Below, piece after piece: positions 1-12,024 of a DNA stretch of 64,000 bases. The notes beneath the pieces were generated by a model. The model was given only the letters and a program-made list of their open reading frames with translations, was not told the origin of the DNA and made no database searches. The position numbers were made by a program, and so were the translations under genes. This DNA is from Siphonodentalium dalli (taxonomy: Eukaryota; Mollusca; Scaphopoda; Gadilida; Siphonodentaliidae): contig CP136061.1 of assembly GCA_032622095.1 (NCBI GenBank), positions 132,252,087 through 132,316,086 of the forward strand. The letters are read 5' to 3'. Each line of letters starts with the position of its first letter. Within the stretch, counting starts at the first letter, position 1.

Positions 1-347
1 CTGGCAGTCATCTTGGATTTTACTCTTTGCATGACTAAATCCTTTGGCACACCCTACACTACAGTTCACTTCCTTCAGCCGATCATCACCAAACTTCAAA
101 TTAATCTTGATATTGATTTACTAGATGGAAGCCATCAAATGTTTTTGAATTTCATTTGAAAACATAGCTGCCAGCAACCTTCTTGGATTTTACTGTATAT
201 ATCTCTTCATGTTGATAATCTAGTATAATTATGAGTAGTATTACTTAGACATTTCAACTTTCCGCATTCCTAATCGCTCCATTGACTGTGACACATGAAA
301 TTATTCCCTATCAAAGTTGAGCTGCAGTGTCATTGACACTTTCATAA
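1..347 (+). mobile_element. 3' end of the ATGGCCGCC tandem element, cut by the window edge
   Basis: The first 60 bases match the tandem unit found at 24.8-26.9 kb (CATCTTGGATTTTACTC followed by ATGACTAAATCCTTT). Bases 230-347 match the right end of that element (26926-27028), including its terminal hairpin AGTGTCATTGACACT. The middle shares less, so this copy is older or rearranged. No gene is seen. Confidence 0.75.
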
Positions 348-355
348 TATAATGC

Positions 356-613
356 TTCGCTCTTTGTGATACCATTTAGAACTTTGATTAAAACCTTATT
401 TTTTGGGACTTAGTTTATGGTTACTGGACATAAAGTCCCAAAAATTTATAATTTGGTATAACTAATATAATATATAGCTTCACTCTTTGTGCAGTCTGGG
501 TGAACGTTGACTCTTATATTCAATGTTGTAATGAATATTTAGGTATGAGTTTACTCAGACTGCTCTTTGTGATACCATTTAGAAATTCGATTAAAACCTT
601 ATTTTTGGACTTT
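356..613 (+). repeat. short local direct duplication
   Basis: GCTCTTTGTGATACCATTTA followed by a nearly identical stretch of about 50 bases occurs at about 358 and again at about 561. The spacer holds a related GACTTTATGTCC/GGACATAAAGTCC pair in both orientations. Function unknown. Confidence 0.6.
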
Positions 614-1007
614 ATGTCCAGCAACTGTGGTCAGTGTCACTGCTCAGTGCATGCTGTCTACAGATAAAACAAATTCAAACTACTGCAATCTTTCTAAACA
701 AACTTACACACCTGCACGGTTGCAATTGACTTAATAAATGTCTGGCAACAACTTCTTCTGAATGATAACAAGACACAGAGCAATTGTAAGTCATGGCAGT
801 ACATGCTGGTACATTGATAAATTTAGTCACCTCATAAACCGCGGCATCGAAGAGCGATTTACCAAAAAATCTCCCCAAAAAAGGTGTCCGTGACGTCACA
901 ACACGGAAGCAATAATCATTATTGCCGAAAATAATATGCAGTTACTAAAAATAGTTTAATTACAGTTATAAATAGATACCACGAGGGCTTCTCACCTGGT
1001 GAGAAAT

Positions 1008-1346
1008 TCAGTCATTGTAGAAATATTGTGCACGTGGTCGTCGGAGCTGTGCTATCACGGAGGCGAAAGGGGTTGCATGGCGCTTGGCCCGGGGAACATG
1101 CCAAATTTGGTCAGTTGGAAATTCCGCCGTACGGTACCTCCCCATGTTTTCGCTAATTGGCATACCTTGTGTTTTATGCATTGTCTCTCGTCCACATACG
1201 GACCAAGTATACTGGTGTTGCTTTTTACCCTGTTTGATATCAGACACAACATAATTATCCAAACTGAACGAGTTTTCACCATTCGTTGTGATGAAGTCAT
1301 ACGTGCTGCGGTCCCAGTAATCGAAGAAACTCAGCCTCATCGTCAT
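1008..1346 (-). CDS. unrecognised 112-residue open frame, possibly a single-exon gene
   Basis: The frame starts at an ATG at 1346-1344 (a second ATG lies two codons in) and ends with TGA at 1010-1008; an in-frame TGA lies six codons upstream of the ATG. The block is visibly richer in G+C than its surroundings. The predicted protein looks protein-like: aromatic and charged, N-terminus MTMRLSFFDYWDRSTYDF, Arg/Pro-rich C-terminal half, ending in RRPRAQYFYND. I see no signal peptide or membrane segment. Small basic, Tyr/Pro/Arg-rich proteins of this size are common among ciliary microtubule inner proteins, but I recognise no specific family, so that is only a thought. An AG just downstream of the ATG could instead be a splice acceptor, making this a terminal exon. 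No clear AATAAA follows on this strand. The overlapping + strand frame (999-1361) looks like the shadow. Confidence 0.45.
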   Translation of the reverse strand: MTMRLSFFDYWDRSTYDFITTNGENSFSLDNYVVSDIKQGKKQHQYTWSVCGRETMHKTQGMPISENMGRYRTAEFPTDQIWHVPRAKRHATPFASVIAQLRRPRAQYFYND

Positions 1347-1537
1347 ACAAGAAAACCATAGTCAGAAATGGTAACGCCACCAATATCATATTATTAGCCA
1401 TAAATATAAATTATAATATAATTATACTATAAACTAGCTTTAACATTTTTTGTGGGAAATATGCATACTTCCATATTTCAAGTTTTCCCGTTTCGCGTGT
1501 TATACATTACATTCTTCAAACTGTCTTCAATATTACA

Positions 1538-2980
1538 CAAGCTGATGGGCCCGACTTCGTCCGGGCTGTTTCCCATCTGATTTCCGGCGAATTGACTATT
1601 TCGAAAGTCAAGGTCAGGTCATGGTCATGATTTGACCCGTCCAAAACACCCCCGCCCCGCAGGGGGGGGGGGGGGCTGGAAAAAAACTGCGGTACACAAC
1701 GTACCGGGGGTGGGGGGGTACATAGGCGTCAAAAATTTACACGTAAATTTTTTCCTTATTCATTTAGGGGGGGGGGGGGGTTGTCGGAAAAATTTCCGCA
1801 ATATTTTTCCAAATATGTATTTTCAGACTCACAACTTCAATTTTCTCTCATTTTATAGAATATGGATTAACCTTAATATCCAAATCATATATACATGAGT
1901 AGTACAATCCAACTAAAAAAATTTTGGATAACCACTGTCTTGGTTTACATGTGATATTGACCCCATTAACCCTTTTAATAATGCCGACTATGTCAGTGTC
2001 TACCAGTCGAATGCAGAATTCTACCCTGCGATCGCGTATCTGGCAAATTTTTACTGCAGAACTATCCCATGTATTCTGATGTATTAAACAATTTCTCCTC
2101 CAATGGTATCAGAAAACAGTTATATGCTGGTATCTCACTCATCTCATTTGCATCTTTTTCAAAGTCGAGGTCATTTTTAAAGTGCATACAAAGCGTTGCG
2201 ATCACCAATATACATGTTTGTACATGTCATGACATCACGAGGTACACATCTGCGTTCTACTCTGTTCTACTGGTAGACAATGACCATTTTAGTTATAATA
2301 ATCTAAACTAAGTTACCAAGCACCTTCTCGTGAATTGTATGCTCTGGTGTTTCCGGTCAAACCGAGTTGTCCGGCTGGGGTAGATTTGATTTTTCTGGTG
2401 GGGTGGGGGGGGGGGGGCAAATCGTCAGTGGAAAAAAACTGCAGTTTTTGCTGTTTTGGGGGGGGTGCCCAAACCGAAGAAAAAAGTTTTTTCCACCCTG
2501 TGTCTGCAGTTTTTTTTCCGCCCCCCCCCCCCCCTGCGCCCCGGAGAAAAATACCCCTAGGTATCAAATTTCGTCGAAATCCGTCCGTTTTACCCCACTT
2601 GACCTTTAATTAACAATTTTGAAGGTCAAGGTAAGGTCGGAGTCATGATTTGACCCGTCCAAAACACTCCCCCGACAAAAGTAGCCTTAGGTATCAAATT
2701 TCGTCGAAATCCATCCGTTTTACCCGATTTGACCTTTGATTGTCCACATTGAAGGTCAAGGTTACGCCGATGTCACAATTTGACCCGTTCAAAACACTCC
2801 CCGGACAAAAGTATCCCTAGGTATCAAATTTCGCCGAAATTCGTCCGTTTTACCCAAATTTACCTTGCATTGACAGTTTTAAATGTCAAGATCAGGTCGG
2901 GGTCACGATTTGACCCGTCCAAAACACTTCCCGGACACAAATACCCCTAAGTATCAAATTACGTTGAAATCTATGGAAAG
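1538..2980 (-). mobile_element. Helitron-like non-autonomous repeat with 130-bp tandem units
   Basis: Read on the - strand, the right terminus is a GCCCGGACGAAGTCGGGC hairpin, then about 5 bases and CAGCTTG, close to a Helitron 3' end (hairpin plus CTRR). The other end of the block holds the unit GTATCAAATTTCGTCGAAAT at 2561, 2691, 2821 and 2951, exactly 130 bp apart. The same unit sits next to Helitron-type termini at 61.9 kb. Between them are G/C runs and GGAAAAAAACTGC segments related to the 29.5-kb and 51.9-kb repeats, so this is a composite of nested insertions. The 5' end is not clear. Confidence 0.55.
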
Positions 2981-3404
2981 CCGAAGAGGACATTTTTGTT
3001 GCTAATTGCTAGATATACGGCGCACGACTTGTCGCGGTTTTTTAAAGGTGTTTCAAACTAGGAGATATAATTATTCTGCGTTTCAAATGGTGATGAATTA
3101 TAGTATTTTATACAAATTTTATGGCATAAATTGTTATTAAAACCGTATATACTATAACAAAAATCAATGACTCGAAAATTAAGGGGGCCTTTAAACAAAG
3201 TTTATTCTGCTGCGCAGTTTGTTATAGCCTCCAGTATTCATTGAGCGTTATAGCCCCACTGTTATAATTCGCCTTTAGCAGGCGTACTCTTGCCTAAGAT
3301 TATTGAGATATTAGGGCACACGTAATTACATTAAATCGCATGGAAACATAACAATTGTGTGGGCTGCTTGGCGTGAATAATGTAATGAGAAATAAGGTCA
3401 TACG
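2981..3404. other. unassigned intergenic DNA
   Basis: AT-rich sequence after the 130-bp repeats. I see no convincing open frame, RNA gene or repeat that recurs in the window. Confidence 0.5.
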
Positions 3405-4215
3405 TAATGACATTAAACTCAAGAAAACCCGCGAAAACAAAACAAAATCACATTTAATGTTTTAAGTTATTTCCTTCATAAAAAGAATCTTCGTGATAAT
3501 GAACCCTCTCAATACTTTAGAATATAGAATTAACCTTAAAATAACAAAAACCTTCGGAATAGAGAACCTTCGGAATAGCGAACCTTCGGATTGGTGAACC
3601 TTCGGAATAGCGAACATTCAGAGAAATTTCGGAATAGTGTACCTTCGGGATAGTGAACCTTCGGAATAGAGACATGCCCCCCAATATTCATATTATATGC
3701 CCAGAGTTCAAAGGTATGGGCCCATAAAATTATAAAATTTGGCCCTTAAAATATTGAACCCCAAATTGGAGCCCGCACAGAACAGCACTTAAGTCAACTG
3801 TACCTGTGTCATGTCCCAATGCAGGAGGGTCCATATATACCACAACATTCATATTATATGCCAATAATTCAAAGGTATGGGCCACGTAATCACATTAAAT
3901 CTCAAGAAAACCCGCGAAAACAAAACAAAATCACATTTAATGTTCTAAGTTATTTCCTCCTGTATCTGTATCGGTATGCGCACATGATCAGTTCGGATGG
4001 GAGCGCACACTCCATAAAAAGAATCTTCGTGATAATGAACCCTCTCAATACTTTAGAATATAGAATTAACCTAAAAATAACAAAAACCTTCGGAATAGAG
4101 AACCTTCTGAATAGCGAACCTTCGGAATAGTGAACCTTCGAAATAGCAATTATTCAGAATAGTGAACCTTCGGAATAGTGGACCTTCGGGATAGCGAACC
4201 GTCATAATAGAAACA
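3405..4215 (+). repeat. two-copy direct repeat carrying GAACCTTCGGAATAGC iterations
   Basis: Two diverged copies of a unit run in the same direction (about 3405-3720 and 3850-4215). Both contain AAGAAAACCCGCGAAAAC, then ATAAAAAGAATCTTCGTGAT, then a run of 16-base motifs of the form GAACCTTCGGAATAGC (five to seven per copy, with changes). The second copy has about 60 extra bases before the AAGAATC stretch. The flanking segment CATATTATATGCC also repeats. No coding sense. Confidence 0.8.
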
Positions 4216-4572
4216 TGTCCTCACAATTACACCGGTGACGTAAACACATGTGCTAATCTTTGTTGGACTATCGTCACTCTATCGGTACGGTTTATAATCA
4301 AGTACGAAAAAATACCTAATCATAATACATTCGCCCAGTGGATTATCGATCGTCCGCTCTAACATGAAAAACTGTAATACAGCTTACACCACCTTGTGGC
4401 GTAATAAAGTAACATGCTTGTCAGTCTTTAACTGTATCGTCTCCATATTCTACCTCCTCACTCGTTATCCATGTCTTCTCCAAAAGTATAACGCTAATTT
4501 TACTCGGCGAATTCAGTGGTGCAAGATCGGTGTAGCATACGGTGTAGAAAATCCAATATTTGCGGAGCAGCA

Positions 4573-5038
4573 TTAAAGGTTCTCAATCCGATCAGATGCT
4601 CATAAATTACTATTTCTTTGGCTTCGGGGGTAAACAAAATTTTATTCCAGTCGAGGAACCCACCCATCAAAGCTCAGAGTGATCAGATATTGATTTTTGA
4701 AGTTTGTTATTTCTCGAGATGTGTACTGGTAATTTGCCCAGAAACGCGTGGTCAATCGGACAAATTGAGGATGAAGATGGATAACTCTAAAATCATGTGG
4801 TAATAATAACCGCTTGATCTTAGAGTTATCCATCTTCATCCGCAATTTTGACGGAGACCATCATTTTGGTGGCGTGTTTCTGGGCCACAAACAATAGAAT
4901 TAACAAACTTCAAAATTCGATATCTGATCACTCTAGAGCGTTAATGGGTAGGTTCCTCGACTCGAATCAAATATTTGTTACCCCCAATGCCAAATAAATA
5001 GTAATTTAGGAGCGTCTGATCGGATTGAGTACCTTTAA
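4573..5038. mobile_element. foldback MITE made of two mirror-image copies (TTAA type)
   Basis: Left arm 4573-4802 and right arm about 4810-5038 are reverse complements of each other, including AACCCACCCATCAAAGCTCA, the GATGAAGATGGATAACTCTA segment near the centre and the ends TTAAAGGT...CTCAATCCGATC and its complement ending ACCTTTAA. It is flanked by TTAA at both ends, as for piggyBac-type insertions. Each arm equals about half of the family seen singly at 5085, 18986, 55754, 56778 and 63879. Confidence 0.8.
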
Positions 5039-5084
5039 GGCCACATGCAGAAGGTATGTTGGTTTAAATTTAGATTAGTTCTTT

Positions 5085-5533
5085 TTGTTAAACATACAGA
5101 ATCCGATTCGATGGTCCCCAAATAATCAGATTCCAACAACAACATTTTATAGAAATGCCGCTTCAGTTATCAGAATCGATTAATTGCTCAAAAATAATGC
5201 TAACCACAGACTGTCTACTATAGTATAAAATTGCACGAAACGTGATATTTATCAACATGTCGTTCGACGAAATTTGGCCTTATCAACACAAAGCCTTTTG
5301 ATTTTAGAGTTATCCATCTTCATCCGCAATTTGGTCATAGACCGTCGCTCGTCGACTTTTTACTGGGCCACTTATAAGTCTCGATGGTGAAAAATAATAG
5401 ATTTCAAAAATCGATATCTAATAACTCTGAAATTTGATAGGTGGGTTCCTCGACTCGAATCAAATATTTGTTTACCCCCGAATCCAAATAAATAGTAATT
5501 GAGGGGCGCTTAATCGGATTATGCATATTTAAC
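5085..5533 (-). mobile_element. MITE copy, CAATCCG/TTAA family
   Basis: It runs from TTAAACATACAGAATCCGAT to CGGATTATGCATATTTAA. Interior landmarks in reverse orientation are shared with the other copies: the (AAC)n run, TTAGAGTTATCCATCTTCAT, GGTTCCTCGACTCGAATC and AAATAGTAATT. No open frame. Non-autonomous; TTAA is present at both ends. Confidence 0.75.
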
Positions 5534-5647
5534 CATCGTTTTCAGAAAGAGTCCATGGTTATACTTTAACACAATATATCACAGAATACATAGGCCACCT
5601 CGTTTGTTCATAGAGTTAGGGTATATCTATTGCATTAGTATCTGTTT

Positions 5648-5960
5648 ATGGAGCTCCGTCGTCCAGTGGTTAGCGTGTCGGACTTGTATTCGCTATATGA
5701 GTTCGCAGCTCGTCGCTATTGTGAGTCTTCACACGACAATGGCTTGGCGGCTTTGAGCGAAGTGCAATTGTCGGATTGTTCGCTGTTTCAAATCCCGCGC
5801 CAAGTTGTGACCATTGAGCAAGGTAGCTCCTATGTATATGTATGCTTCGCACCACTCATGCGTTAAACGAGTACCAGCCAGCCTGTCATACTGGTGAGTA
5901 TCAGAGCATGTTCTGATCAAACTAGAGCAACGCCTGCAATGGTTACAGCCGGTTCATTGG
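5648..5960 (+). mobile_element. tRNA-derived SINE-like sequence
   Basis: CCAGTGGTTAGCGTGTCGG resembles an RNA polymerase III A box in its tRNA context. GTTTCAAATCCCGCGCCA at about 5788 resembles a B box followed by the SINE body, and the downstream GAGCAAGGTAGCTCC and GTACCAGCCAGCCTG resemble molluscan tRNA-SINE bodies. The A-box to B-box distance (about 115 bases) is longer than in a tRNA, suggesting an insertion or a dimeric head. Two overlapping open frames here (one per strand) look accidental. No clear target duplication was found. Confidence 0.5.
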
Positions 5961-6495
5961 TTGGCTTGCACAACTGACTGGGGTAATATTGTAATGTTAA
6001 AAAAGTGTATTAGAACAAGTAATTGGTTAATCGCTATATAACACTGTCATTATTATTAGTATTATATATTGGCGAATATTAGCGTGATCAAACTTGTCTG
6101 TTTTGTTTTGCTCATTCGCCGAGGTGGTGTGCACAATGGCTCTATTCTACTTTATATGTATAATCACAAAATAAGCTGATTAATCACACGGAGTTCTTCG
6201 CATAACGAGGTGAATATGTCTGTGGACAAAAATACACAAATGTGTGGACATAATCTAGCTATTTTTCGATATTTCGAGTGACAATGCGATTTAAAAAAAA
6301 CACACTATTCACACTGGCAGGATCCCATGGCATGGTGGTTGACGTCTGGACCAAGTTTAACGGAAAATTATTAAAAAGCGACTGAGGAAAACTCCGGACA
6401 AATTTGTGTCCACGGACGGACGGACGGACGACGGGCGGACGGACACAAATACGGAATGTTAAAACATGTTGATATTCCTTTACTTTCTTACATTA

Positions 6496-6852
6496 TCCAC
6501 TATATATTTTGGAACTTCTGTCTGTATGTATGTGTATGTTTGCTATAGACTCGAAAACTGCTCGACCGATCCGACTCAAATTTTGTGTGTAGGACTACTT
6601 TGATCCGGGGAACAACATGGGCAGGTCCAATTTCACGTGCGGCCGTGTCCTTGACCTTGAACTCGCTCATATACGCTCATATACTGGACCTCGATCGATC
6701 CTACTCAAATTTGGTATGTAGGCCTACTTTGATCCCGGGCACAATATGGGCATGTTTCTGGACCGATCGAACAATAGTTTTTTTTTCTTTCTCCCAATAC
6801 TTTTCAATGTTCTTCCCTAAATAGCCCGGACGAGGTCGGGCATATCAGCTAG
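6496..6852 (+). mobile_element. complete short Helitron (non-autonomous)
   Basis: It starts with TC (6496) after an A and ends in CTAG (6849-6852) before a T, the A|T insertion expected of Helitrons. The 3' hairpin GCCCG(GACGAGGT)CGGGC lies at 6823-6840, about 8 bases before CTAG. The 5' end reads ATATATTTTGGAACTTCTGT, shared with the copy at 27440-27728 and related to that at 61.9-62.5 kb. It encodes no Rep or helicase. Confidence 0.8.
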
Positions 6853-7267
6853 TTGTTACATAAATTCCACCAATATTTACATGTGTGTATATGGAAAATT
6901 TATAAGAAGTGTTCATTTGAGTTGGGCAATTGATACTCACGACCAGGATGGAGGTCAAACTGGTGGCCAGAAATAGGAAAGTCGTCTGTATGTTCACATT
7001 ATAATTTCCACTGTTGTCATAATGTCAACATGTTAAGACGACACGGTGCACAAATCATCTATTTGTTCCTATATAAAACGTCTTCAGACCCATAGCGCAG
7101 CTAGTAGTATATTGGGAGGACGAAAACCCACAATGAATAATCGCGATGTGGCATTTCGAATTCCATTCTCCAGTCCGATAATGTCCGTACCCGTAGGTGC
7201 GTCGAGTAGTTATATTATGACTTACAAGATTCAGAACAACTACTTAGCTTATTCCGATGTGCCACAT
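6853..7267. other. unassigned DNA with a weak open frame
   Basis: A + strand open frame (7046-7354; first ATG at 7133) overlaps the antisense RT remnant, so its last third is an RT shadow. The part before 7268 shows no recognisable domain. I do not call it a gene. Confidence 0.4.
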
Positions 7268-7654
7268 TCAGAATTGAGGTTTAACAGCAATTCCCCCGTG
7301 TATGATTTTGTGGAACGTGGGGAGCCTCTTTATTTCTCTTCGTTCCTGAAGTGATTTCAGATTAAGTTTGTTCATCAGTTTAGTGACAGTCCCTGGCTCC
7401 CGAGAATACACTTTCCCTATGAATCTTGCTGCTTTTTTCTGAAAATGTTCTAGTTTGTTTATCTGGTATTCATCGAGTATTGATATGGGTGATTTAGTTA
7501 TGTGGATCCTTAGAACATGGCATTTACTTGGGTTGAAAGACAACTTGCCAAGTGTCTGCACATCCGCATTGAGTAAGAGACGTGAGGCCATTCCGTGGGC
7601 ATTGACAGTTGTCCTCAGATGAATACAAATGTTCACAAATATAAACTGGACCAA
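7268..7654 (-). pseudogene. non-LTR retrotransposon reverse transcriptase, C-terminal remnant
   Basis: The - strand translation contains LSFNPSKCHVLRI, the FNPSKC motif that follows the YADD region in CR1/Jockey-type reverse transcriptases. It then jumps to INKLEHFQKKAARFI and VTKLMNKLNLKSLQERR, typical of the thumb and C-terminal end ('LE..Q..AARF...LNKL.W.SL..RR'). The roughly 100 residues normally between these blocks are missing, and the catalytic domain is absent. It is an internally deleted, 5'-truncated dead copy. The frame has no real ATG at its start. Confidence 0.8.
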
Positions 7655-7864
7655 ATATAGAGCATTAACGAAGATAAGGGGCCTCCCAGTTTCAATAGTT
7701 ACACACTATTTGTTCTTTTATAACACAATATCATGGGGTGGGTCCGGTTTCTGACGAGGAAAACATTGCACTGAAAAAAATAGCAATTTCATCTGTTCTC
7801 ACAGGTTTTATCAATTGGGTTTGACCATCAATTATCCATGTGATGGCACTGCATGTCAGCTCAT

Positions 7865-8010
7865 TTAAGGTACTCAATCCGATTCGATGGTCCCCATATC
7901 ATGATATTCCAACAACAACAAATTATTTTTAAATGCCGCTTCAGTTATCACAATCGAGTAGTTGCCCAAAAATAATGTTAACCACAGTCAACAATAGTAT
8001 AAAATTGTCA
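7865..8010 (-). mobile_element. truncated MITE copy, CAATCCG/TTAA family
   Basis: It begins TTAAGGTACTCAATCCGATT and continues through the AACAACAAC run and CAGTTATCA, as in the 5085-5533 copy. It breaks off after about 145 bases, next to the microsatellite block. Confidence 0.7.
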
Positions 8011-8042
8011 TTATATGTACACATGTATAATATTGTCGTAAT

Positions 8043-8352
8043 CGCTCGATTGTATGTATGTATATATATAAATATATACACATGACACATATATATACAT
8101 ATATATACATATATATATATACATATAAACACACACACATATATATATATATATACATACATGCATGCATTCATGCATACATACATACATACACACACAC
8201 CCTCACACACACACCCCCACACACCCATACACACATACATACATACATACATACATACATACATACATACATACATACATACATACATGCATGCATGCAT
8301 GCATACATACATACATACATACATACATACATACATACATACATACCAAACA
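8043..8352 (+). repeat. compound microsatellite (TA/CA and CATA repeats)
   Basis: Alternating TATA, ACAC and a long (CATA)n run broken by CATGCATG. It yields long but meaningless open frames on both strands (Tyr-Ile-His-Thr and Met-Tyr-Val-Cys repeats). Confidence 0.95.
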
Positions 8353-10780
8353 AACAAACAATATGTGAAATCAGGGTGAATAATATATAACTGCCATGGA
8401 ACGGATGCGATATCAATTCATATGGTTATGTTAGTTGTTTCCGAAAACATTATTTAACATCCCTCGATAATGTGATACTTGTACATGCACTTCGCGTGAA
8501 CGTGTTGCACGTACATTCTATGGAATTTGTAGAATAGCTTCATGAATTATAGTGACAACCAGGGCCGTAAAATATGGCGGTGTGGGTGTGACCCCCCCCC
8601 CCCCCCCCCCAAATACTCCATGCATATATAGTGCTTTCGTCCGGAAGTTGTGGGGGAAACACATTACTTTTCTTATCTTGGAATATCCTCAAGTTATATA
8701 CCCCAACTCAGTCCTACCGCCGGTCTTCGTTCTTTGTCTTCAGCATGTCCAATTTTAACGTCGGGTAATTTCGCGGAGACGTCAAGCAAAGATTCATTAC
8801 ACCACCCTAATATTTTGTGGAAGTTACAGGCATACGTGAAAGTTTCAACAATATACAGTCCAACTACGCCGGAAAGCGTACATTGTCAAAATGCGACATA
8901 TCAACAAGACATGCAAACAGCAAACACCCGATCCACCGGGAGGCGTTCAATATATCCACACTGTACTATATCAAACACTAGAAGCTGCATGATGAAGTTC
9001 GATCTGAAGAAGTAAAAACTTTAAGAAATCATTTCTACCACAACTACAAGTATGGACAAGAAAACTAACGTTCAAGAACATTTTGTACTGAGCCTAATTT
9101 CTGGAACAATTAATGGACATGTAATTAAATTAAAATTAGGTAATTAATATATTCACTGACAAAATATATGAAGTAACTATATGGACAGGGTAATTAAATG
9201 CAATAAGTAATAAACTGAAATCCGTAAATAAGTCAACTGCATTGCTTGCGAAAGAAATTTGTCACTGACCTAAGATGTACACACACACCGCTCACACCTT
9301 TTAGTGTACCTGTTTTAGAAAAGCAACATTCAATGAAATAAAAAAAATGGATATTTTCTTTAAAATTGGAGAGCTACACACACCACTTTCAATTATATAC
9401 CGGTAGTCTGATAGCTGGAAGGAGGTACCTGGCAATGGAGTTTCACTAATTAGGTTGTTTCTGTTTTCAAATATTGTTTGAATGATTGTTGTTGGCTTTT
9501 AACTGTTCATTTGGTTCTTATTGGTAACAGTATATAGGCTACAAAGCAGTCACTGGTTTCGCATGAATGCTTGGGCATTGTTTTATCAACAAAATAAAGG
9601 GGGAAAAAAATAAGAACAGAAATGGGCGTCCACGGTTATAGATAATATATTTCACAAGTCAGATACTTGCTCTGCAAAGCTACCACTCACAGTTAAAGGG
9701 ACACAAGGCCTTTACGTACATTCAAAAATGGATGGATTTTGTTCTTATTTTCATTAAAAATAATTCTCCAATAACGAGATTTCGTATATCAAAGGCATTG
9801 TTTTGTAAAAATTTCTGTTGCAGTGGAATTCCTGATAAACGTCGAGTTAGTCCAATATTAAAAGATACCAAAGTTTTGCCAAAACTTGAGGGTAAAAGGT
9901 CAAAGCATCGATACAATATCATGAAAATCATATTCAGACTAAAATATTTGAACTTACTACACGATTAGCGATGTGTGTTGGCAGATCACTATAACAGTTT
10001 TGTTTATATAACAATGGTTTAAACTGTGCACGCGAAATTCAGAGAACTATCAATACTCCATGTTCTTCTTGGTGGTGATGTTTTTGCAGACTTTTATTTT
10101 TATGCACATGCGAGTGCATTCAGGCCTTGGGTCCACGATATTTTTTGTTTGGAGGCACAACGGATCAATTTTGAGAAATTTTAGAGTTACACTTCTTACA
10201 CTGTGAATACAAGAGTGATTGGTCCACGTCAGTGTTTGGCCTAAAGGTGGAATGTTTGGAGTTACGTCTCTTGGTCCACGTAACCATATCGTTATCCGGT
10301 TTGTTGATCAATGACCTACATGTTTGTAAACGCATCCATGTGCGCGTAAATCGGTGAGTATTACTCTGTGTGGAAACATGGATGGCTGAACGAATTACCA
10401 CAGTCCACATGTACGTACAGAACAATTGGCTTCGCGATTACATCGTCAATGGAATTTATGGAAGGCGGTATCTGTCAGGTAAGTATTACATTGTGTATAT
10501 TAGGCGCACAAGGTCACACAAGGCATGAACGGAAATGGGCGTTTTGTTCTTATCGATCTATGTTCTTATCAGACTGTATAGTAACATGCGTATCGATGAT
10601 GAACACACACACACACCATTTCCGACTATTTGTTTACATGTATTGTATTGTATACATACGTGGAGCGTGAGATAGCTAGGCCCGGTATACCATAGCAGAC
10701 AGCAGTCATTTATCATATATTGATGTCGTAGGCCTATAAATGGGATTTCCTAATCTTATTGCATATATATTTAGTGATGA
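8353..10780. other. 2.4 kb without a supported gene
   Basis: There is a C-run of about 20 at 8583-8603. Open frames at 8650-9015 (+) and 9732-9968 (+) lack recognisable motifs, and the first starts with GTG. An AAAGGGACACAAGGCC segment at about 9697 resembles short dispersed repeat ends. A (CA)n lies at about 10607. Otherwise AT-rich single-copy-looking DNA. Confidence 0.5.
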
Positions 10781-10929
10781 GTCACCATGCACCACTAACC
10801 ATGCATTCGGTCCGGTCTACGTCACCGTCTACCACGATTACCCTGGTACGTTTACGGTTAACTAGTAGGCCGAAGGAGAGACACCGCCTCCCAGCTATTT
10901 TACATACCGTACCGTAAGACTTTACCACG

Positions 10930-11500
10930 TTTTTATGTTTACGCATACCATAGTATGGTAAACATAGTGTCGTTGTCCGGATTGACCACTCGTCGTTAGT
11001 CCGTCCGTCCGTCTGTATGTCTGTATGTCTGTCTGTAGACACTTTACGCATGGTGCGATAACTGAAATATTTTGATCGGAACCAAATTTTGTATATGAAT
11101 TTGTCAGCACCAAATACAGATCGAGTTCGAATATGGGTTCGATCCGAGTTTTTTTTACGGAGTTATGGCCCTTTTTCGACTTAGAATTCATGCATGCTAC
11201 CACAACTCAAATTTTTTTTATCTGATCAGAATCAAATTTGGTATGCGAGTTTCTCGGACCAAAATACAGATCAAGTTCGAATATGGGTTTGATCCGATTG
11301 TTTTAAAGGAGTTATGGCCCTTTGATATAGAATTCATGAACACTTCGATAAATCAATAATTTTTCAACTGATAGGAACTAAATTTTGTATGTGAGTTTCT
11401 CAACTCAAAATACAGATCAAGTTCGATTTTGGGTTTGATCCGGTACTTTTCAATGGAGTTATGGCCCTTTGATTATTTTATTCATCACTGATATATATCA
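10930..11500 (+). repeat. tandem repeat element with TCCG/TCTG stretch, about 147-bp units
   Basis: It opens with CATACCATAGTATGGTA (a palindrome) and TTGTCCGGATTGACCACTCG, then (TCCG)n and (TCTG)n. Three diverged units follow, each with AATACAGATC, GGGTTTGATCCG and GGAGTTATGGCCCTTT. A shorter relative is at about 12025-12270. This layout, a hairpin start plus microsatellite plus tandem units, resembles common molluscan repeats. Confidence 0.75.
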
Positions 11501-12024
11501 AAGATACACAGGTGGCACTGTCTAGATAGTATCTAATAAATCACCTTCGCAATGCTGTGAAGACACAGATATAGTATCGAGTTACAATGCCATTATTTTT
11601 CTCTCTCTTGTATTGAGTTAATTAACTGCTAGGTGATGTGTTGGCTTTATCACATATACTTTATAGAGCTAAGTTCCTCTGGTCATATCATAGGTGTAAT
11701 ATATGCATGGTTATTTAAATTTCACCTTAAAGGCATAATCTGGTTTCATTGTTTGATAGCATTACCATTGGAATTTTGTTGGTTGCATGGGAAGACAACT
11801 TTGGTTTTCAAACTTTTAAAAACTTGAGAGCTCTGTATCAGTCTATGGGAACAAAATAATTGTTCATAACACTTAGAAATGTAGGTCTAGTTTGTTTTAT
11901 CTATATATTAATGGAAAGCTTTTTCGACATTGATTTCAATTGGTTACAATTGTGAATTGAAATATTAAAGGGGCACACCAGGTTTGATGTATTTTTTCTG
12001 TACTCTGCATGAGATAACACTTTT

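Noticed and set aside
5648-5720. Functional tRNA gene
   Set aside because: There is an A-box-like stretch, but the B box is about 115 bases away and no acceptor stem pairs; better read as a SINE head.
7046-7354. 102-codon + strand frame as a gene
   Set aside because: It starts with GTG, its last third is antisense to a reverse transcriptase remnant, and it has no motif.
7941-8416. Long open frames on both strands in the CATA microsatellite
   Set aside because: They translate only the tetranucleotide repeat (YIHT, MYVC periods) and carry no other sequence.
8650-9015. 121-codon frame as a gene
   Set aside because: Opens with GTG, no motif, no clear splice signals, and the composition matches the flanking DNA.
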